DNA of 64,000 nt from Pseudoalteromonas piratica. Its GTDB lineage: Bacteria > Pseudomonadota > Gammaproteobacteria > Enterobacterales > Alteromonadaceae. How positions within the stretch are numbered: position 1 is the stretch's first letter; every line of letters starts with the position of its first letter. The DNA is taken from the NCBI RefSeq assembly GCF_000788395.1, contig NZ_CP009888.1:1198001-1262000 (forward strand). The letters are read 5' to 3'. Position numbers and translations under genes: made by a program. A model generated the notes under the pieces. The model ran no database searches. It was not told the DNA's origin and saw nothing but the letters and a program-made list of their open reading frames with translations. This document shows positions 29,646 through 39,324 of the stretch, one piece after another.

Positions 29646-30338
29646 ATGAAGTACCAATGGATTGTTTTTGATGCAGATGAAACCTTGTTCCATTTTGATG
29701 CGTTTGCGGGCTTAAAACAGCTTTTTTCACATTATAATATCGTGTTTGAAAAGTCAGATTTTGATGAATTTCAAACCGTTAATAAACCACTATGGATTGA
29801 TTATCAAAATGGCACTATTAGCGCGAAAGAGCTACAAGTTAGGCGCTTTACTGCTTGGGGGGAAAAGCTAGACGTAGATCCTGTGCTGCTAAATCAACAG
29901 TTTATTGAAGCGATGGCTGATATTTGTCAGTGCTTACCTGGTGCTCGTAAACTGCTGGAATTACTTCAAGGCAAAGCAAAGCTTGCGATTATTACGAATG
30001 GTTTTACTGCGCTGCAAAAAGTTCGTTTGGCGCGAACTGACTTAACCCATTTTTTTGAACATGTGATTATTTCAGAGCAGGTCGGTGTGGCAAAACCAAA
30101 TATTGCTATTTTTGATCATGCGCTAAGTTTGTTCGGCGACCCTGATAAATCATCGGTGTTAATGGTCGGTGATACCCTGAGTTCTGATATTTTAGGTGGT
30201 AAAAATGCCGGCCTAGATACATGCTGGATAAACCATGAAGGGGAAAAAGTGGAAGACACTGTTGGGGCAACATATCAAGTTGGTTGCTTAACAGGGCTTT
30301 ATAATTTGATTAAGTCATTTGAAACCGAACACGTTTAA
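29646..30338 (+). CDS. yjjG: HAD-family pyrimidine 5'-nucleotidase YjjG
   Basis: HAD hydrolase dephosphorylating dUMP, UMP, dTMP and non-canonical pyrimidine nucleotides. HAD motifs: FDADETL (nucleophile Asp in motif I), IITNGF (motif II), KPNIAIFDHAL (Lys, motif III) and MVGDTLSSDILGG (motif IV). The helical cap lies between motifs I and II. The 230-residue length is typical (E. coli 225). It follows yjjX with a 3-nt gap, which fits a shared role in clearing unwanted nucleotides. Confidence 0.9.
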   Translation: MKYQWIVFDADETLFHFDAFAGLKQLFSHYNIVFEKSDFDEFQTVNKPLWIDYQNGTISAKELQVRRFTAWGEKLDVDPVLLNQQFIEAMADICQCLPGARKLLELLQGKAKLAIITNGFTALQKVRLARTDLTHFFEHVIISEQVGVAKPNIAIFDHALSLFGDPDKSSVLMVGDTLSSDILGGKNAGLDTCWINHEGEKVEDTVGATYQVGCLTGLYNLIKSFETEHV

Positions 30339-30371
30339 CGCGCTCGGTTTCAATCACATCGAAGTTAGTGG

Positions 30372-32000
30372 TTAGACTTCAAATTTAGCAATTTCTTTTT
30401 CAAGATTCTCAGTAAACGATTTGATTTGATCGGTTGCACTGTGAGCATCTAATGATAAACGTGCGGTGTTTTCTGCAGTATCTGAAATATGCACAACACG
30501 CTGAGCGGTGTCTTCACCAGCTTGCAATTGCTCTTTTGCTGCCACTGAAATTTGATGGCTCATCTCGGTAATAGCTGAAAGCGATTGGGCAATGCGAGCT
30601 AGCTCTTCAGCCGCTTTTTGTGACTTAGTCACGGTTTCTTCACTGGTTGAAATACTTTGCGTCACCGATGCTTTGGCATCTTTAGTTGCTGATTGTAACT
30701 TGGTGATCATCTGTTGAATTTCTTCTGTGCTTGCCTGTGTGCGCTGTGCAAGCTGGCGTACCTCATCGGCAACCACTGCAAAGCCACGACCTTGATCACC
30801 CGCGCGAGCAGCTTCAATTGCTGCATTAAGCGCTAATAGGTTTGTTTGTTCAGCAATGCCTTGAATAACACTCAGTACACTTTCAATGTTATTAACTTCA
30901 TCATCCAGTGTTTGAATGTTAGTGCCTGCATTTTCAATTTGTTGCTCAAGTAACTCGATAGTTTTAGCGGCTTCTTCCGTAAGAATGTTAGCGCTTTGAC
31001 CTTGTTCTTCCGCTTCTTTTACCGAATACGCTGCTTGTTCAGCGTGATCTGCAACGGTTGCAGCCGATGCGGTTAATTGGGTGATAGCTGAAGCAACCAC
31101 TTGTGTTTCTCTGCTCAGCGAATTGGTCAGCTTATCAAGCTCAGTTGAACGGGTTTCTGAAGCGAGTACTTCTTCTTGTAGTGAGTCAGATACATTTTTA
31201 ATTCCGCCAACTACACCTTGTAATCCGAGTTGCATGTAATTGATAGCACCGGCAACACTTTTCTCGTCAGCGCTTTCAAAATCTCGAATGGTTTTTAAGT
31301 TACCTCGTGACGCACGCATTACTGCGGACTGCACTCGGTCAATTTCGCCACCCAAGGATTTGTTTAAATCTAAGCCAAATTTAGCAAGCGCTGCAGAAAG
31401 TAAAACAGCAATAACAATCGATAAGGTTAAAAGCCAGCTAGCTGTTTGCCAATAGCGCTCATCGACCTCTTTATAGCTAATACCTGTGCCAATATACCAA
31501 CCCCAGTCTCGTGTTTTTTGTACTACCGAGGTGAGGTCGACAACTTCGCCATCACGCTCAGAATCCCAATGATAGGTAATAATTTGACCTGTTTTGCTGC
31601 CGACAAGTCGTTCTACCATGGCGCCAATACTGGCACCGCTGGCGTCTTTAAAATCGTTAAAACTGGTGCCGTGAAGCTGAGGATCGTGGGGAGTAGCAAC
31701 AAAATTGAGTTGGTTATCGACTACATAAACGTATTCAGAATCGTGGTATTTATTCTCTCTAAGCATTTGAGTGGCAAGTTGCTTAGCTTGTTCTTCATTC
31801 AAGCTGCCATTTCTGCTCGCTAATTCAAATTGAGAAACAATGTTAACTGTACTTTTCATTAACTGGTTAATACGTGCAATATTATCACTCTCACTTGCTT
31901 GTCTTAAGGCTTTTAAACCGAGGCCAGCGAGTGAAATTAATGAAAGGAATAAAATAACCGTAAATATGACTATTTTACTTTTTAGGGTCATTGAATGCAT
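30372..32000 (-). CDS. Methyl-accepting chemotaxis protein with single Cache domain
   Basis: Transmembrane chemoreceptor signalling to CheW/CheA and flagella. One membrane helix (about 8-30) and a second (about 188-208) flank a periplasmic sCache_2-type domain: [26 protein letters not shown] and [21 protein letters not shown]-like stretch leads to a long cytoplasmic coiled coil with the conserved tip [20 protein letters not shown] and [18 protein letters not shown]. No CheR-docking pentapeptide is visible at the C-terminus (EIAKFEV). The start at 32000 has GAGGAAA upstream. The ligand is unknown; sCache_2 receptors often sense small organic acids. Confidence 0.92.
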   Translation of the reverse strand: MHSMTLKSKIVIFTVILFLSLISLAGLGLKALRQASESDNIARINQLMKSTVNIVSQFELASRNGSLNEEQAKQLATQMLRENKYHDSEYVYVVDNQLNFVATPHDPQLHGTSFNDFKDASGASIGAMVERLVGSKTGQIITYHWDSERDGEVVDLTSVVQKTRDWGWYIGTGISYKEVDERYWQTASWLLTLSIVIAVLLSAALAKFGLDLNKSLGGEIDRVQSAVMRASRGNLKTIRDFESADEKSVAGAINYMQLGLQGVVGGIKNVSDSLQEEVLASETRSTELDKLTNSLSRETQVVASAITQLTASAATVADHAEQAAYSVKEAEEQGQSANILTEEAAKTIELLEQQIENAGTNIQTLDDEVNNIESVLSVIQGIAEQTNLLALNAAIEAARAGDQGRGFAVVADEVRQLAQRTQASTEEIQQMITKLQSATKDAKASVTQSISTSEETVTKSQKAAEELARIAQSLSAITEMSHQISVAAKEQLQAGEDTAQRVVHISDTAENTARLSLDAHSATDQIKSFTENLEKEIAKFEV

Positions 32001-32113
32001 AGGCTTTTCCTCACAACTACCTTTGAAGGTGGGGCACTGTTAGTTGTTAGTGATTAAATACTAGGCATAATTAATCATTAACGCCATCTTGTTGTGGTAT
32101 TCAAGTGAGAGAG

Positions 32114-32161
32114 GAATTGATTAAATACGGTTTGTATCTTTTATTCTTATTTAATCAATTC
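32114..32161. repeat. 14-bp perfect inverted repeat (first of a pair)
   Basis: GAATTGATTAAATA at 32114-32127 is exactly complementary to TATTTAATCAATTC at 32148-32161, with a 20-nt spacer. It lies between rsuA and the chemoreceptor gene, 114 nt upstream of the chemoreceptor start. It shares its TTAATC/GATTAA core with the neighbouring repeat. Confidence 0.6.
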
Positions 32162-32174
32162 TTAGATACCATTC

Positions 32175-32207
32175 GATTAAACACTAACCGCTCGTTGGTG
32201 TTTAATC
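32175..32207. repeat. Inverted repeat (second of a pair)
   Basis: GATTAAACAC at 32175-32184 pairs with GTGTTTAATC at 32198-32207. The stem continues inward through TAAC/GTTG with one G-T pair, leaving a 5-nt loop. It lies 45 nt after the rsuA stop and could be a terminator hairpin, though no T-tract follows. Confidence 0.55.
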
Positions 32208-32251
32208 AAGTGTTAAGCGATGGTTAAATTTCATGTCTCGAAAAGGGGGAT

Positions 32252-32971
32252 TTAGTCGGTAATTGTTGCCACTTCTTCAGCGGTTAACTGGCGGTATTCG
32301 CCTGGAGCTAAGTTAGGGTCAAGAGACACAGTGCCAATCTTTTCGCGATGAAGCGCAACGACTCTGTTTTCTACAGCAGCAAGCATACGCTTAACTTGGT
32401 GATATTTACCTTCATAAATTGACAAGCGCATTGAGTAGTCAGCAATTTTCTCAACTACAGCAGGTTTAGTTGCATTTTTTTCACCATGCAACATTACACC
32501 TTGTTCAAGTTGTTCACACATCTCGTTTGTAATTGGCTGTTCAGTCTCGATTAAATACACTTTGTACTTTTGGTGACGCGGTGAAGTAATCTTATGGCTC
32601 CATTCACCGTCAGAAGTAATTAAAACCAGTCCTGTGGTATCGATATCTAATCGTCCAGCAACATGCAGTGAATCCATCATAGGTTCATCAAGTAGATCAA
32701 AAACGGTTTGGTGCATTTCATCGCTATTAGCACAAATGTAGTCTTCTGGTTTATTTAGCATGTAGTAACGATCGCCTACAGCAAAAATATCTTCACCATA
32801 CCAAGTAACTTTATCGCCTTCGTTTACCTGCGTATCTGCTTTTATAACAACATCACCATTTATCGTTGCATGTTTCTTTTTAATGCCAATTTTTGCTTTA
32901 GAGCGAGGTACTTCTGCAAAGTGGCTAAGAAACTTATCTAAGCGGTAGGGAAATTTAATGGTCATATGCAT
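32252..32971 (-). CDS. rsuA: 16S rRNA pseudouridine-516 synthase RsuA
   Basis: Makes pseudouridine 516 in 16S rRNA. An N-terminal S4-like RNA-binding domain (about 8-65; RLDKFLSHF) is followed by the catalytic domain, with YMLNKPEDYICA, AGRLDIDTTGLVL holding the catalytic Asp, and the KYHQVKRMLAAV, VALHREKIG and APGEYRQLT segments. These last stretches and the 239-residue length match RsuA (E. coli 231) better than RluB, RluE or RluF. The start is ambiguous between ATG codons at 32971 and 32965; no strong Shine-Dalgarno distinguishes them. Confidence 0.92.
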   Translation of the reverse strand: MHMTIKFPYRLDKFLSHFAEVPRSKAKIGIKKKHATINGDVVIKADTQVNEGDKVTWYGEDIFAVGDRYYMLNKPEDYICANSDEMHQTVFDLLDEPMMDSLHVAGRLDIDTTGLVLITSDGEWSHKITSPRHQKYKVYLIETEQPITNEMCEQLEQGVMLHGEKNATKPAVVEKIADYSMRLSIYEGKYHQVKRMLAAVENRVVALHREKIGTVSLDPNLAPGEYRQLTAEEVATITD

Positions 32972-33019
32972 GCTTTTTTGACGATGAAAACTCAGTAGCG
33001 GGAGTATACGCAGAGATAT

Positions 33020-33055
33020 AAAAAAAGCCAGTAAAGCTTAACTTTACTGGCTTTT
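33020..33055 (-). terminator. Intrinsic terminator after the TonB receptor gene
   Basis: A 14-bp perfect stem (AAAAGCCAGTAAAG and complement) with a 5-nt loop is flanked by A and T runs. It starts 28 nt after the receptor stop on the minus strand. Confidence 0.9.
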
Positions 33056-33083
33056 AAGCAACAAACATTTGGGAAATGTTAAA

Positions 33084-36000
33084 TTAGAAGCTGTATTGTG
33101 CACCTAAATAAACGAAACGACCGCGGCCGCCGCCATAGGCACTGTCATAGTTTCCTCGGCCACCAAGAATATAAGGGCCATTTTCGTCAAACAGGTTATT
33201 GATACCACCAAATACGCGTAACTCGCTATTGCTACCAACATCCATGGTGTAAGATGCTGAAATATTGTGAGTTGTTACAGAAGGTAGCTCGCTGCCCCAA
33301 AGATTTTCAGGGTTAGCGATACAATCAGCTGAACCTGCTGCACAACGCTCATCGTTAGCAGCCATATCGTCTAACCAAGAGTCATAAGTTGACTGGCTAC
33401 GGCGAACCGGGCCTTTGTAACGAGTGCTCCAGCGAATACGCAGGTCATCTTTATACCAAGTGAGTGAGGCTGATGCTTTATCTTCAAATAGATCATTTAC
33501 GAGCACGCCTTCATACGAATCACTAAATTGACCGTCTGGGCCGGTGCTAGTTACTGAGTACTCAATAACATGGGTCCAATCAGCTTTGAAGCGTAAGCGC
33601 CCATATTCGCCTAAATCGTAGCGGTATTCTGCAGCAACATCGTAACCCTTAGTGCGGATTTCGTCGGTATTGATTAAACGTTGTTGTACTTCTTCAATCT
33701 GACCTTCGGTATTACGAGTAATATCGTTACAGAACTCGTTGTCATTACCGTAAGGTAGCGCTGAGTCATAACAGAAACCAATAATATCTTCGTTTGATAG
33801 GGAAGTGATTGCATCATCAATTTGAATGTCGTAGTAATCAACAGCTAGACGGAAATCTTCAATAAATGAAGGCGCCAGCGATACACCAAACGTAAAGGTA
33901 TCCGCTGTTTCTTCTTTCAGCTCACTGTTACCAACGTTTGGAGAGTAACCGTTGTTATCATCTTCAAATTCACCATCAGCTGCAATTGTTGCTGCGATGC
34001 CTGGCTCTTGACGACAGTTATCGTGGCCGGCATCGGTAGACGTTGCTGTCACACCATCACAAATGTCATTAAATGAGTCGTAATCTCCGCGAGGAGGTGA
34101 CATTAAGTCAGTGATAGTTGGTGCACGTTGTGCGCGAGCCCAATTAGCACGAACCATATAACCATCTGTTGGCACGTAAATTAAGCCTGTTTTATAACTT
34201 TGGATTAAACCAGTAGATGACCATGAGTAATCAGCAAAACGAGCTGATACTTCTAAGTCTAAGCTTTGCGCACCAGTTACATTTCGTAAAAGAGGTAATG
34301 CTGCTTCACCAAAAGCTTCATAAACGCTTACATCACCTTTGAAGTCAGGTACATAGTTAAAGGTTACACCACCTTCAGGTACGTTTGTTGAAACGCTTTG
34401 CTCATCTTTTCGATACTCAAAACCAAACGCTGAAGACACTGCACCTGCAGGCATATCGAATAAATCACCAGCAACAAAGCCCATTACTGTGGTTTGCTCG
34501 ATGTTAGATGTGATTTCTGTATTTGCACGAATATAATCTGCCGCTTCTGGCGTAATAGAACCTTCACCGAATAGGTTTAATGGCACACAACCTTCAGCGC
34601 GCGCGTCCGCGTCTTTACACTGAATAGTGCCATCAGCGAGTACTTCTGCATTTAATGCATTACGCACATTGGCAACGAATAACTCGTTTGAACGTTCTTG
34701 CTCTTGCTTAAATTTACCGTAGCTTACAGATAAATCCCAATCCCAATCATTCCAGATGGTGCCGCGTGCGCCAGCCCAAGTACGTAAAGTGTCACGAGTG
34801 TTTTTATTTAAGATTTGACCAACTTCAATAAAGTTACGGTCCCATTTCACGCCGCGCGAACTCGCTTGATCACGAATTTCTTCTGGCATGTAAGGGTTAT
34901 CATAAGGAATGCGACCAATACAGTCTGAACCAAATACGCCGGTTGCTGTATCATGGGTAATGATTGCATCACACTCATCTTCACTTTCTGGTGACTTTAA
35001 GTTTTCAGAAGTGTTACGGCTAAATTGAGCTTGGAAATACACTTCCACATCGTCGTTTACTTCAAATTCTGTTTTACCCGCAATCGCAAGTGCTTTATCT
35101 GGCACTTTAAGCATAGTGTATTGGTTAAAATCGATGCCATAGCGTTCTTCATGCCAATCATCACGCAGTGTTTGACCGTCATACCAAAAACCTGCATCTG
35201 GGCGAGTTGAGCTTTTCTCGTCAAATACACCGCCTGGGATCGAGTCACTTAAACTGCGCCAATCTGCGCGCGAAATATCACGCATACATTGGTAGCCAGA
35301 CTCAGTTAGCATGGCATTACACATTTTGTCATCGTCGTAAGTCCACGAATCCATTTGCTGTGCGCGATCACGATCCCAGTAGCTCAGACCTTTTTGCTCG
35401 TCATAAGTTAAACTCAGGAATGCATAACCACGGTCATCAGCATAGGTAGTACCAAAGTCTGAATCAATAGTGAATTCTTTGGCGCCACCTTCTGTGCTTT
35501 CACCACCACGGGCTTTAATACTAAACCCTTCTTTGTCTTGTTGGGTGATAATGTTTACAACACCTGCAATGGCGTCAGAGCCGTATGCGGCTGATGCACC
35601 ACCTGTGATAATTTCAACACGTTCAACCATGCTGGTTGGAATGGTGTTTAAACTGACGTAGTTGCCTGAGTAAGAGTTTGAAACAACACGACGGCCATCA
35701 ATTAACGTAAGCGTACGGTTTGTACCAAGCTCACGTAAATCGATTGTAGAAAGACCTGTGTTTTGCACGCTTGATTGAGAGTTGGTATTACTCGAACCCT
35801 CAGACACTTGAGGTAACTCATTCACAAGAATTTCTGATAACGAACCAAGACCTGTGTCATCAATAGCGTTACGGTCCATGGTTGCAATTGGTGTTGCAAC
35901 TGAGAAGCTGTCACGTTTGATACGAGAACCAGTTACAGTGATTTTCTCTGGCGCTTCTTTTTTTGCTGCTTGCTCTGACACATTTTGTGATTGTGCAACT

Positions 36001-36095
36001 TCTTGGCGTTCTACTTCGGCATCAGCCCATGCATTACCAGAAATGGCTAATGCAATTGCTGCAGCAATTGCACATTTATTAGTATTCATTCCCAC
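33084..36095 (-). CDS. TonB-dependent outer-membrane receptor
   Basis: A 1003-residue outer-membrane receptor that imports a substrate with TonB-ExbBD energy. Signal peptide (1-24, GNAWA), a Gln/Glu-rich spacer, then the plug domain (about 50-170; ITVTGSRI, TLTLIDGRRVV, VERVEIITGGASAAYGSDAI, GVVNIITQ) and a 22-strand-type barrel ending in ...LGAQYSF with the terminal Phe. Plug sequence and size place it in the large Alteromonadales group often tied to polysaccharide, peptide or nucleoside uptake. The substrate cannot be named. Start: GTG at 36095 has AAAGGG about 8 nt upstream; ATG at 36089 is the alternative. It is divergent from a membrane regulator and has a structured leader. Confidence 0.93.
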   Translation of the reverse strand: MGMNTNKCAIAAAIALAISGNAWADAEVERQEVAQSQNVSEQAAKKEAPEKITVTGSRIKRDSFSVATPIATMDRNAIDDTGLGSLSEILVNELPQVSEGSSNTNSQSSVQNTGLSTIDLRELGTNRTLTLIDGRRVVSNSYSGNYVSLNTIPTSMVERVEIITGGASAAYGSDAIAGVVNIITQQDKEGFSIKARGGESTEGGAKEFTIDSDFGTTYADDRGYAFLSLTYDEQKGLSYWDRDRAQQMDSWTYDDDKMCNAMLTESGYQCMRDISRADWRSLSDSIPGGVFDEKSSTRPDAGFWYDGQTLRDDWHEERYGIDFNQYTMLKVPDKALAIAGKTEFEVNDDVEVYFQAQFSRNTSENLKSPESEDECDAIITHDTATGVFGSDCIGRIPYDNPYMPEEIRDQASSRGVKWDRNFIEVGQILNKNTRDTLRTWAGARGTIWNDWDWDLSVSYGKFKQEQERSNELFVANVRNALNAEVLADGTIQCKDADARAEGCVPLNLFGEGSITPEAADYIRANTEITSNIEQTTVMGFVAGDLFDMPAGAVSSAFGFEYRKDEQSVSTNVPEGGVTFNYVPDFKGDVSVYEAFGEAALPLLRNVTGAQSLDLEVSARFADYSWSSTGLIQSYKTGLIYVPTDGYMVRANWARAQRAPTITDLMSPPRGDYDSFNDICDGVTATSTDAGHDNCRQEPGIAATIAADGEFEDDNNGYSPNVGNSELKEETADTFTFGVSLAPSFIEDFRLAVDYYDIQIDDAITSLSNEDIIGFCYDSALPYGNDNEFCNDITRNTEGQIEEVQQRLINTDEIRTKGYDVAAEYRYDLGEYGRLRFKADWTHVIEYSVTSTGPDGQFSDSYEGVLVNDLFEDKASASLTWYKDDLRIRWSTRYKGPVRRSQSTYDSWLDDMAANDERCAAGSADCIANPENLWGSELPSVTTHNISASYTMDVGSNSELRVFGGINNLFDENGPYILGGRGNYDSAYGGGRGRFVYLGAQYSF

Positions 36096-36122
36096 GTTGA
36101 TTTCCCTTTAAGGATTTTGTTA

Positions 36123-36316
36123 CTTTGTTTGCCAAAGCAACGATTTTAGTTATTGTTAAAATTCACTAGTAACAGGAAGCAATAACAGAGTTAATGGTTC
36201 GCTGTTACTAGTAAGCTCTATTCATGTGCGCTACAAAATGAATAGAGTTGGCCAGGGAGGCCTTCCGTGGTTTTAAAGTAGCGTTGCAAGTAGCTCAACA
36301 CTCAAGCTCTCTATTC
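36123..36316 (-). promoter_or_regulatory. Hairpin-rich 5' leader of the TonB receptor gene
   Basis: The 407-bp divergent region 36096-36502 holds several inverted repeats on the receptor side. These are CTTTG/CAAAG (36123-36137), ACTAGTAACAG/CTGTTACTAGT (36165-36175 and 36202-36212), CTCTATTCAT/ATGAATAGAG (36216-36225 and 36238-36247) and GGCC-agGga-GGCC (36250-36262). A further CTCTATTC copy at 36309-36316 could compete for the 36238-36247 segment. In the receptor mRNA this is a candidate structured or switching leader. The rest of the gap (36317-36502) is AT-rich and presumably carries both promoters; I see no clear operator there. Confidence 0.5.
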
Positions 36317-36502
36317 TTCCACTTTTTAATATCTATTTAACATCTATTGCTATATTTTCATTTAATATCAGTTGCTTATTTTTTTGTTGGTGTTGTGTTG
36401 TTTTTGGGTAAAAAACAAAAATAGATGTTTTCAACGCAATATTTTTGCAACTAAATAGCATAATTAGGTAAGCTTGTAGCCAGAAAAATAAATCAACAAT
36501 TA

Positions 36503-38560
36503 ATGATGAATAGCGCTGCGTCATATTATTTAGGGCGGGTAGAAGTTAACCCGTTAGAACATACTTTAGTGTGTGATGAAGTCTCCATTTCATTGCAGCC
36601 CAAATTTATTGAATTATTGTGTTATCTGGCAGAGCAGCAGCCAGAGCTGTTAACGCGCCAACAAATTATTGATCATGTTTGGGATGGTAATAGCTATGTC
36701 GGTGAGAAGGCGCTTACCAATGCGATTTGGCATCTTCGTAAAGCCTTTAAAGAATTAGATAGCGAACAGGAATATATCGAAACTGTGCGTAAGTCAGGTT
36801 ATCGATTATTAGTTGAGCCAGTATATAACGAACCGTCATCTCAAATCTTTTTGCAAATTTCATCACGCCAGCTGTTGTGGTTTAGCCTTATTTTCTGTGC
36901 TTTATTAGCGCTTACATTGGGTTGGTACTTTTGGCCAACGCCACAGGAAAAAGTGTATCAATCCCCTGAACTTATCACTCAGTATCCTGGGCGTGAATTG
37001 TTTCCAAGCATTTCAAATGATGGACGCTACCTGGTGTATTCATGGCGACAAATGGACAGGCAAGTTGATTTGTACCGCAAGGATTTATTTCAGCCAGACC
37101 TTAAGCATACGAAATTGACACATACGCCTGGTAGTGAGTCCCGTTCTGTTTGGGCTCATGATGATTCTAAATTATTTTATTACCGACGCATTGGTTCTCG
37201 TTGTGAAGTGGTGGGGGTTAATTTGAACGACTTCCACATCACCAAAGTCGGTGAGTGTGCGAGTAATGCCCCGAGTGATGTTGCTGTATCTCCTGATGGG
37301 AAATTGTTGGCGTACATTGGTGTTGACCCCGAAAACCCCATACGCGGTGTTTACCTTAAAAAGCTGGACAGCGAGCAGCCAGCTAAGCGAATTCGCTGCA
37401 ATAATTGTGAACCGGGTGAGAGCGAAGCGGTGACATTCGGACCAAAAGGTCGTCGCTTGGCTATTTCACGTAATTTGAATCATGGTAATGAAGATATTTT
37501 TATCTATGATTTACAAAGCCAAACTGAACAGCGCGTGGTGACTGGGCTACCAGATATACGTGGCCTTGCGTGGCAGCCAAACTCAGAGAAAATAGTTTTT
37601 TCAACTGTGATGCATGGTAACCGTCATGGTTATGAACTCGATTTACAAACAAATGAACAAGTAAATTTAAATGTCGAGGGCTTTAGTTACCCTGCATTTG
37701 ACGTAAATGGTAACCTCTATTATCACGATTGGAAAATAGACACATCGATAATGCGTTTAGAGTTAGACAGTGATGTCGCAGCGTCGCCGTTTCCACTTAT
37801 TCAATCTGAATTTAACTTTCGTTTTCCTGACTATTCTGAGGCTGCTGAAAAGTTGGCATTTATTTCAAATGAATCAGGATTTGATGAAATTTGGGTTGCT
37901 GGATTGGATGGTACCGAACGAAGACAGTTAACCCAATTGCAGTTTCATGCACACAACCCTGTTTGGTCACTTGATGGCAAAAAAATCGCATTTACGGCTA
38001 ATAATGGACAAGAAAGCCGCTTATATGTGCTCGATGTGTTAACCAGTCAATTAACGCAAGTTAACTCTGAGCTAAATTACTATGGTAAGGCGCGCTGGTC
38101 ACAAGACAATAAAGCATTATATTCGGTTTCTTCGGGCGACGTTTACCGAATCGACATTGCTTCTGGAGCAACTAGGCGCATTACTAATGGTTCGCATGCG
38201 GTTGAGATAGCACATAATCAGTTGATTGTTTATAAACGAGGAAGCGGATTTTGGCAGGTTAATCTTAACGGTGAAGTTGTAGACGAAGCACTCTTAATTG
38301 AAGATTTAGCACTTGCAAATAGCACTGGATGGCACGTAACAAACGAAGGCATTTACTATTTTAAAGTGCGCGGATATGACTATCGTTTGAGTTTTTATGA
38401 CTTTAATAACAAACAAGATAAAGACGTATTGAGGGTACCTGAACGCGCCTTTTCACGCTCTCGGGGCATGAGCTTTGTGCCAAGTAAACAATGGCTTTTA
38501 TTTACTGGCTATGAGTCGCCACAAGTTGATATCAAGCGCATGCGAAAAGATTTCAACTAA
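36503..38560 (+). CDS. Transmembrane winged-helix regulator with C-terminal beta-propeller
   Basis: One-component regulator of the CadC/ToxR layout. A cytoplasmic OmpR-type winged helix (about 8-106; LTRQQIIDHVWDGNSYVGEKALTNAI region, KSGYRLLV end) is followed by one membrane helix (123-144) and a periplasmic TolB/WD40-like (PD40) beta-propeller (about 155-680), with repeated PSISNDGRYLVYSW-type blades such as WSLDGKKIAFTA. It presumably senses something in the periplasm and binds DNA from the membrane. It is divergent from the TonB receptor gene and is the natural candidate to regulate it. Two ATG codons (36503, 36506) can start it. Confidence 0.87.
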   Translation: MMNSAASYYLGRVEVNPLEHTLVCDEVSISLQPKFIELLCYLAEQQPELLTRQQIIDHVWDGNSYVGEKALTNAIWHLRKAFKELDSEQEYIETVRKSGYRLLVEPVYNEPSSQIFLQISSRQLLWFSLIFCALLALTLGWYFWPTPQEKVYQSPELITQYPGRELFPSISNDGRYLVYSWRQMDRQVDLYRKDLFQPDLKHTKLTHTPGSESRSVWAHDDSKLFYYRRIGSRCEVVGVNLNDFHITKVGECASNAPSDVAVSPDGKLLAYIGVDPENPIRGVYLKKLDSEQPAKRIRCNNCEPGESEAVTFGPKGRRLAISRNLNHGNEDIFIYDLQSQTEQRVVTGLPDIRGLAWQPNSEKIVFSTVMHGNRHGYELDLQTNEQVNLNVEGFSYPAFDVNGNLYYHDWKIDTSIMRLELDSDVAASPFPLIQSEFNFRFPDYSEAAEKLAFISNESGFDEIWVAGLDGTERRQLTQLQFHAHNPVWSLDGKKIAFTANNGQESRLYVLDVLTSQLTQVNSELNYYGKARWSQDNKALYSVSSGDVYRIDIASGATRRITNGSHAVEIAHNQLIVYKRGSGFWQVNLNGEVVDEALLIEDLALANSTGWHVTNEGIYYFKVRGYDYRLSFYDFNNKQDKDVLRVPERAFSRSRGMSFVPSKQWLLFTGYESPQVDIKRMRKDFN

Positions 38561-38565
38561 TTGAT

Positions 38566-38592
38566 AAAAAAGGAGCCTGAAGCTCCTTTTTT
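38566..38592. terminator. Bidirectional terminator between convergent genes
   Basis: AAAAAAGGAGC, a 5-nt loop and GCTCCTTTTTT: symmetrical A and T runs serve both the regulator gene (plus) and the small outer-membrane protein gene (minus). Confidence 0.9.
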
Positions 38593-38595
38593 AAT

Positions 38596-39183
38596 TTAAA
38601 AACGGTACATTACGCCCAAGTTAAATTGAAATTGATTGAGTACCTCTCCATCAAAGTACCAGTCGCACTGGGTGCCGTCAGGCCCACCTTCGCAGATTGT
38701 CGTCGAATCATTTTTAAGAATTGTTGCTAGCCAACGGACTTCACCAAGTGCTAAAAAGTCTTTAGTTATTTCATACTCCAAACCACCATACAAACCTGTA
38801 GCAAAAAAAGTATCAGAATCAGAGAAGTTTGGAGAAATACGGTTTACACCGAGTTGAGCACCTAAATAGCTCGAAAGCCCATCAGATACGGGAAGTACCA
38901 CCGCACTTTGAAATAATAAATAATTAAGGTCCAGCTCGTAATCTGACGCATTTCGCTGGGTACTCGACATATGCGAGTAGTATAGGCCGTATTTAGAGAT
39001 ACCATCATGCTTATCAAGACTCACTCCGAGGTTTGTGTCGTCTTTAATATCGATCTTAGTGCCATTCTCTGTCACTAACGATTGGTTTAATGATTGGCCG
39101 TAATAACCTGTAAAGGCGATATCCGCGGCACTTGAAAAGCTAACAGCGAATAACGCTGTGGTAAGTAGGCGTGTTGTGCGCAT
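38596..39183 (-). CDS. Small outer-membrane beta-barrel protein
   Basis: A 195-residue protein with a signal peptide (1-19, SSA-AD cleavage). It then has alternating hydrophobic/polar strands rich in Tyr, Leu and Gly, such as YELDLNYLLFQSAVVLP and YGGLEYEITKDFLALGEVRW, and it ends in the barrel signature MYRF. Size and pattern fit an eight-stranded barrel of the OmpA/OmpX/OmpW-like class. Two cysteines near the C-terminus (TICEGG and TQCDW) may form a disulfide in a surface loop. No specific family or function recognised. It is isolated, convergent with the regulator gene and divergent from the next operon. Confidence 0.75.
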   Translation of the reverse strand: MRTTRLLTTALFAVSFSSAADIAFTGYYGQSLNQSLVTENGTKIDIKDDTNLGVSLDKHDGISKYGLYYSHMSSTQRNASDYELDLNYLLFQSAVVLPVSDGLSSYLGAQLGVNRISPNFSDSDTFFATGLYGGLEYEITKDFLALGEVRWLATILKNDSTTICEGGPDGTQCDWYFDGEVLNQFQFNLGVMYRF

Positions 39184-39324
39184 GTGATTTCCTATTCAAA
39201 AATGCTTAACATTATGAAGAGTAAACGCTTTTGAATAAAATTTCAGCCCGTTTGTCGGAAAAGGTTTATTTTAACCCGAGGGCTAGATTAATATGATTCA
39301 TTCGGTTTAATAAGTTTGTAGATT

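Noticed and set aside
32252..32971. RluB, RluE or RluF rather than RsuA
   Set aside because: Length and the KYHQVKRMLAAV and APGEYRQLT segments match RsuA best.
36123..36316. Cobalamin riboswitch in the TonB-receptor leader
   Set aside because: I could not find the B12-box or the conserved core on the leader strand, and the receptor is not BtuB-like in length.
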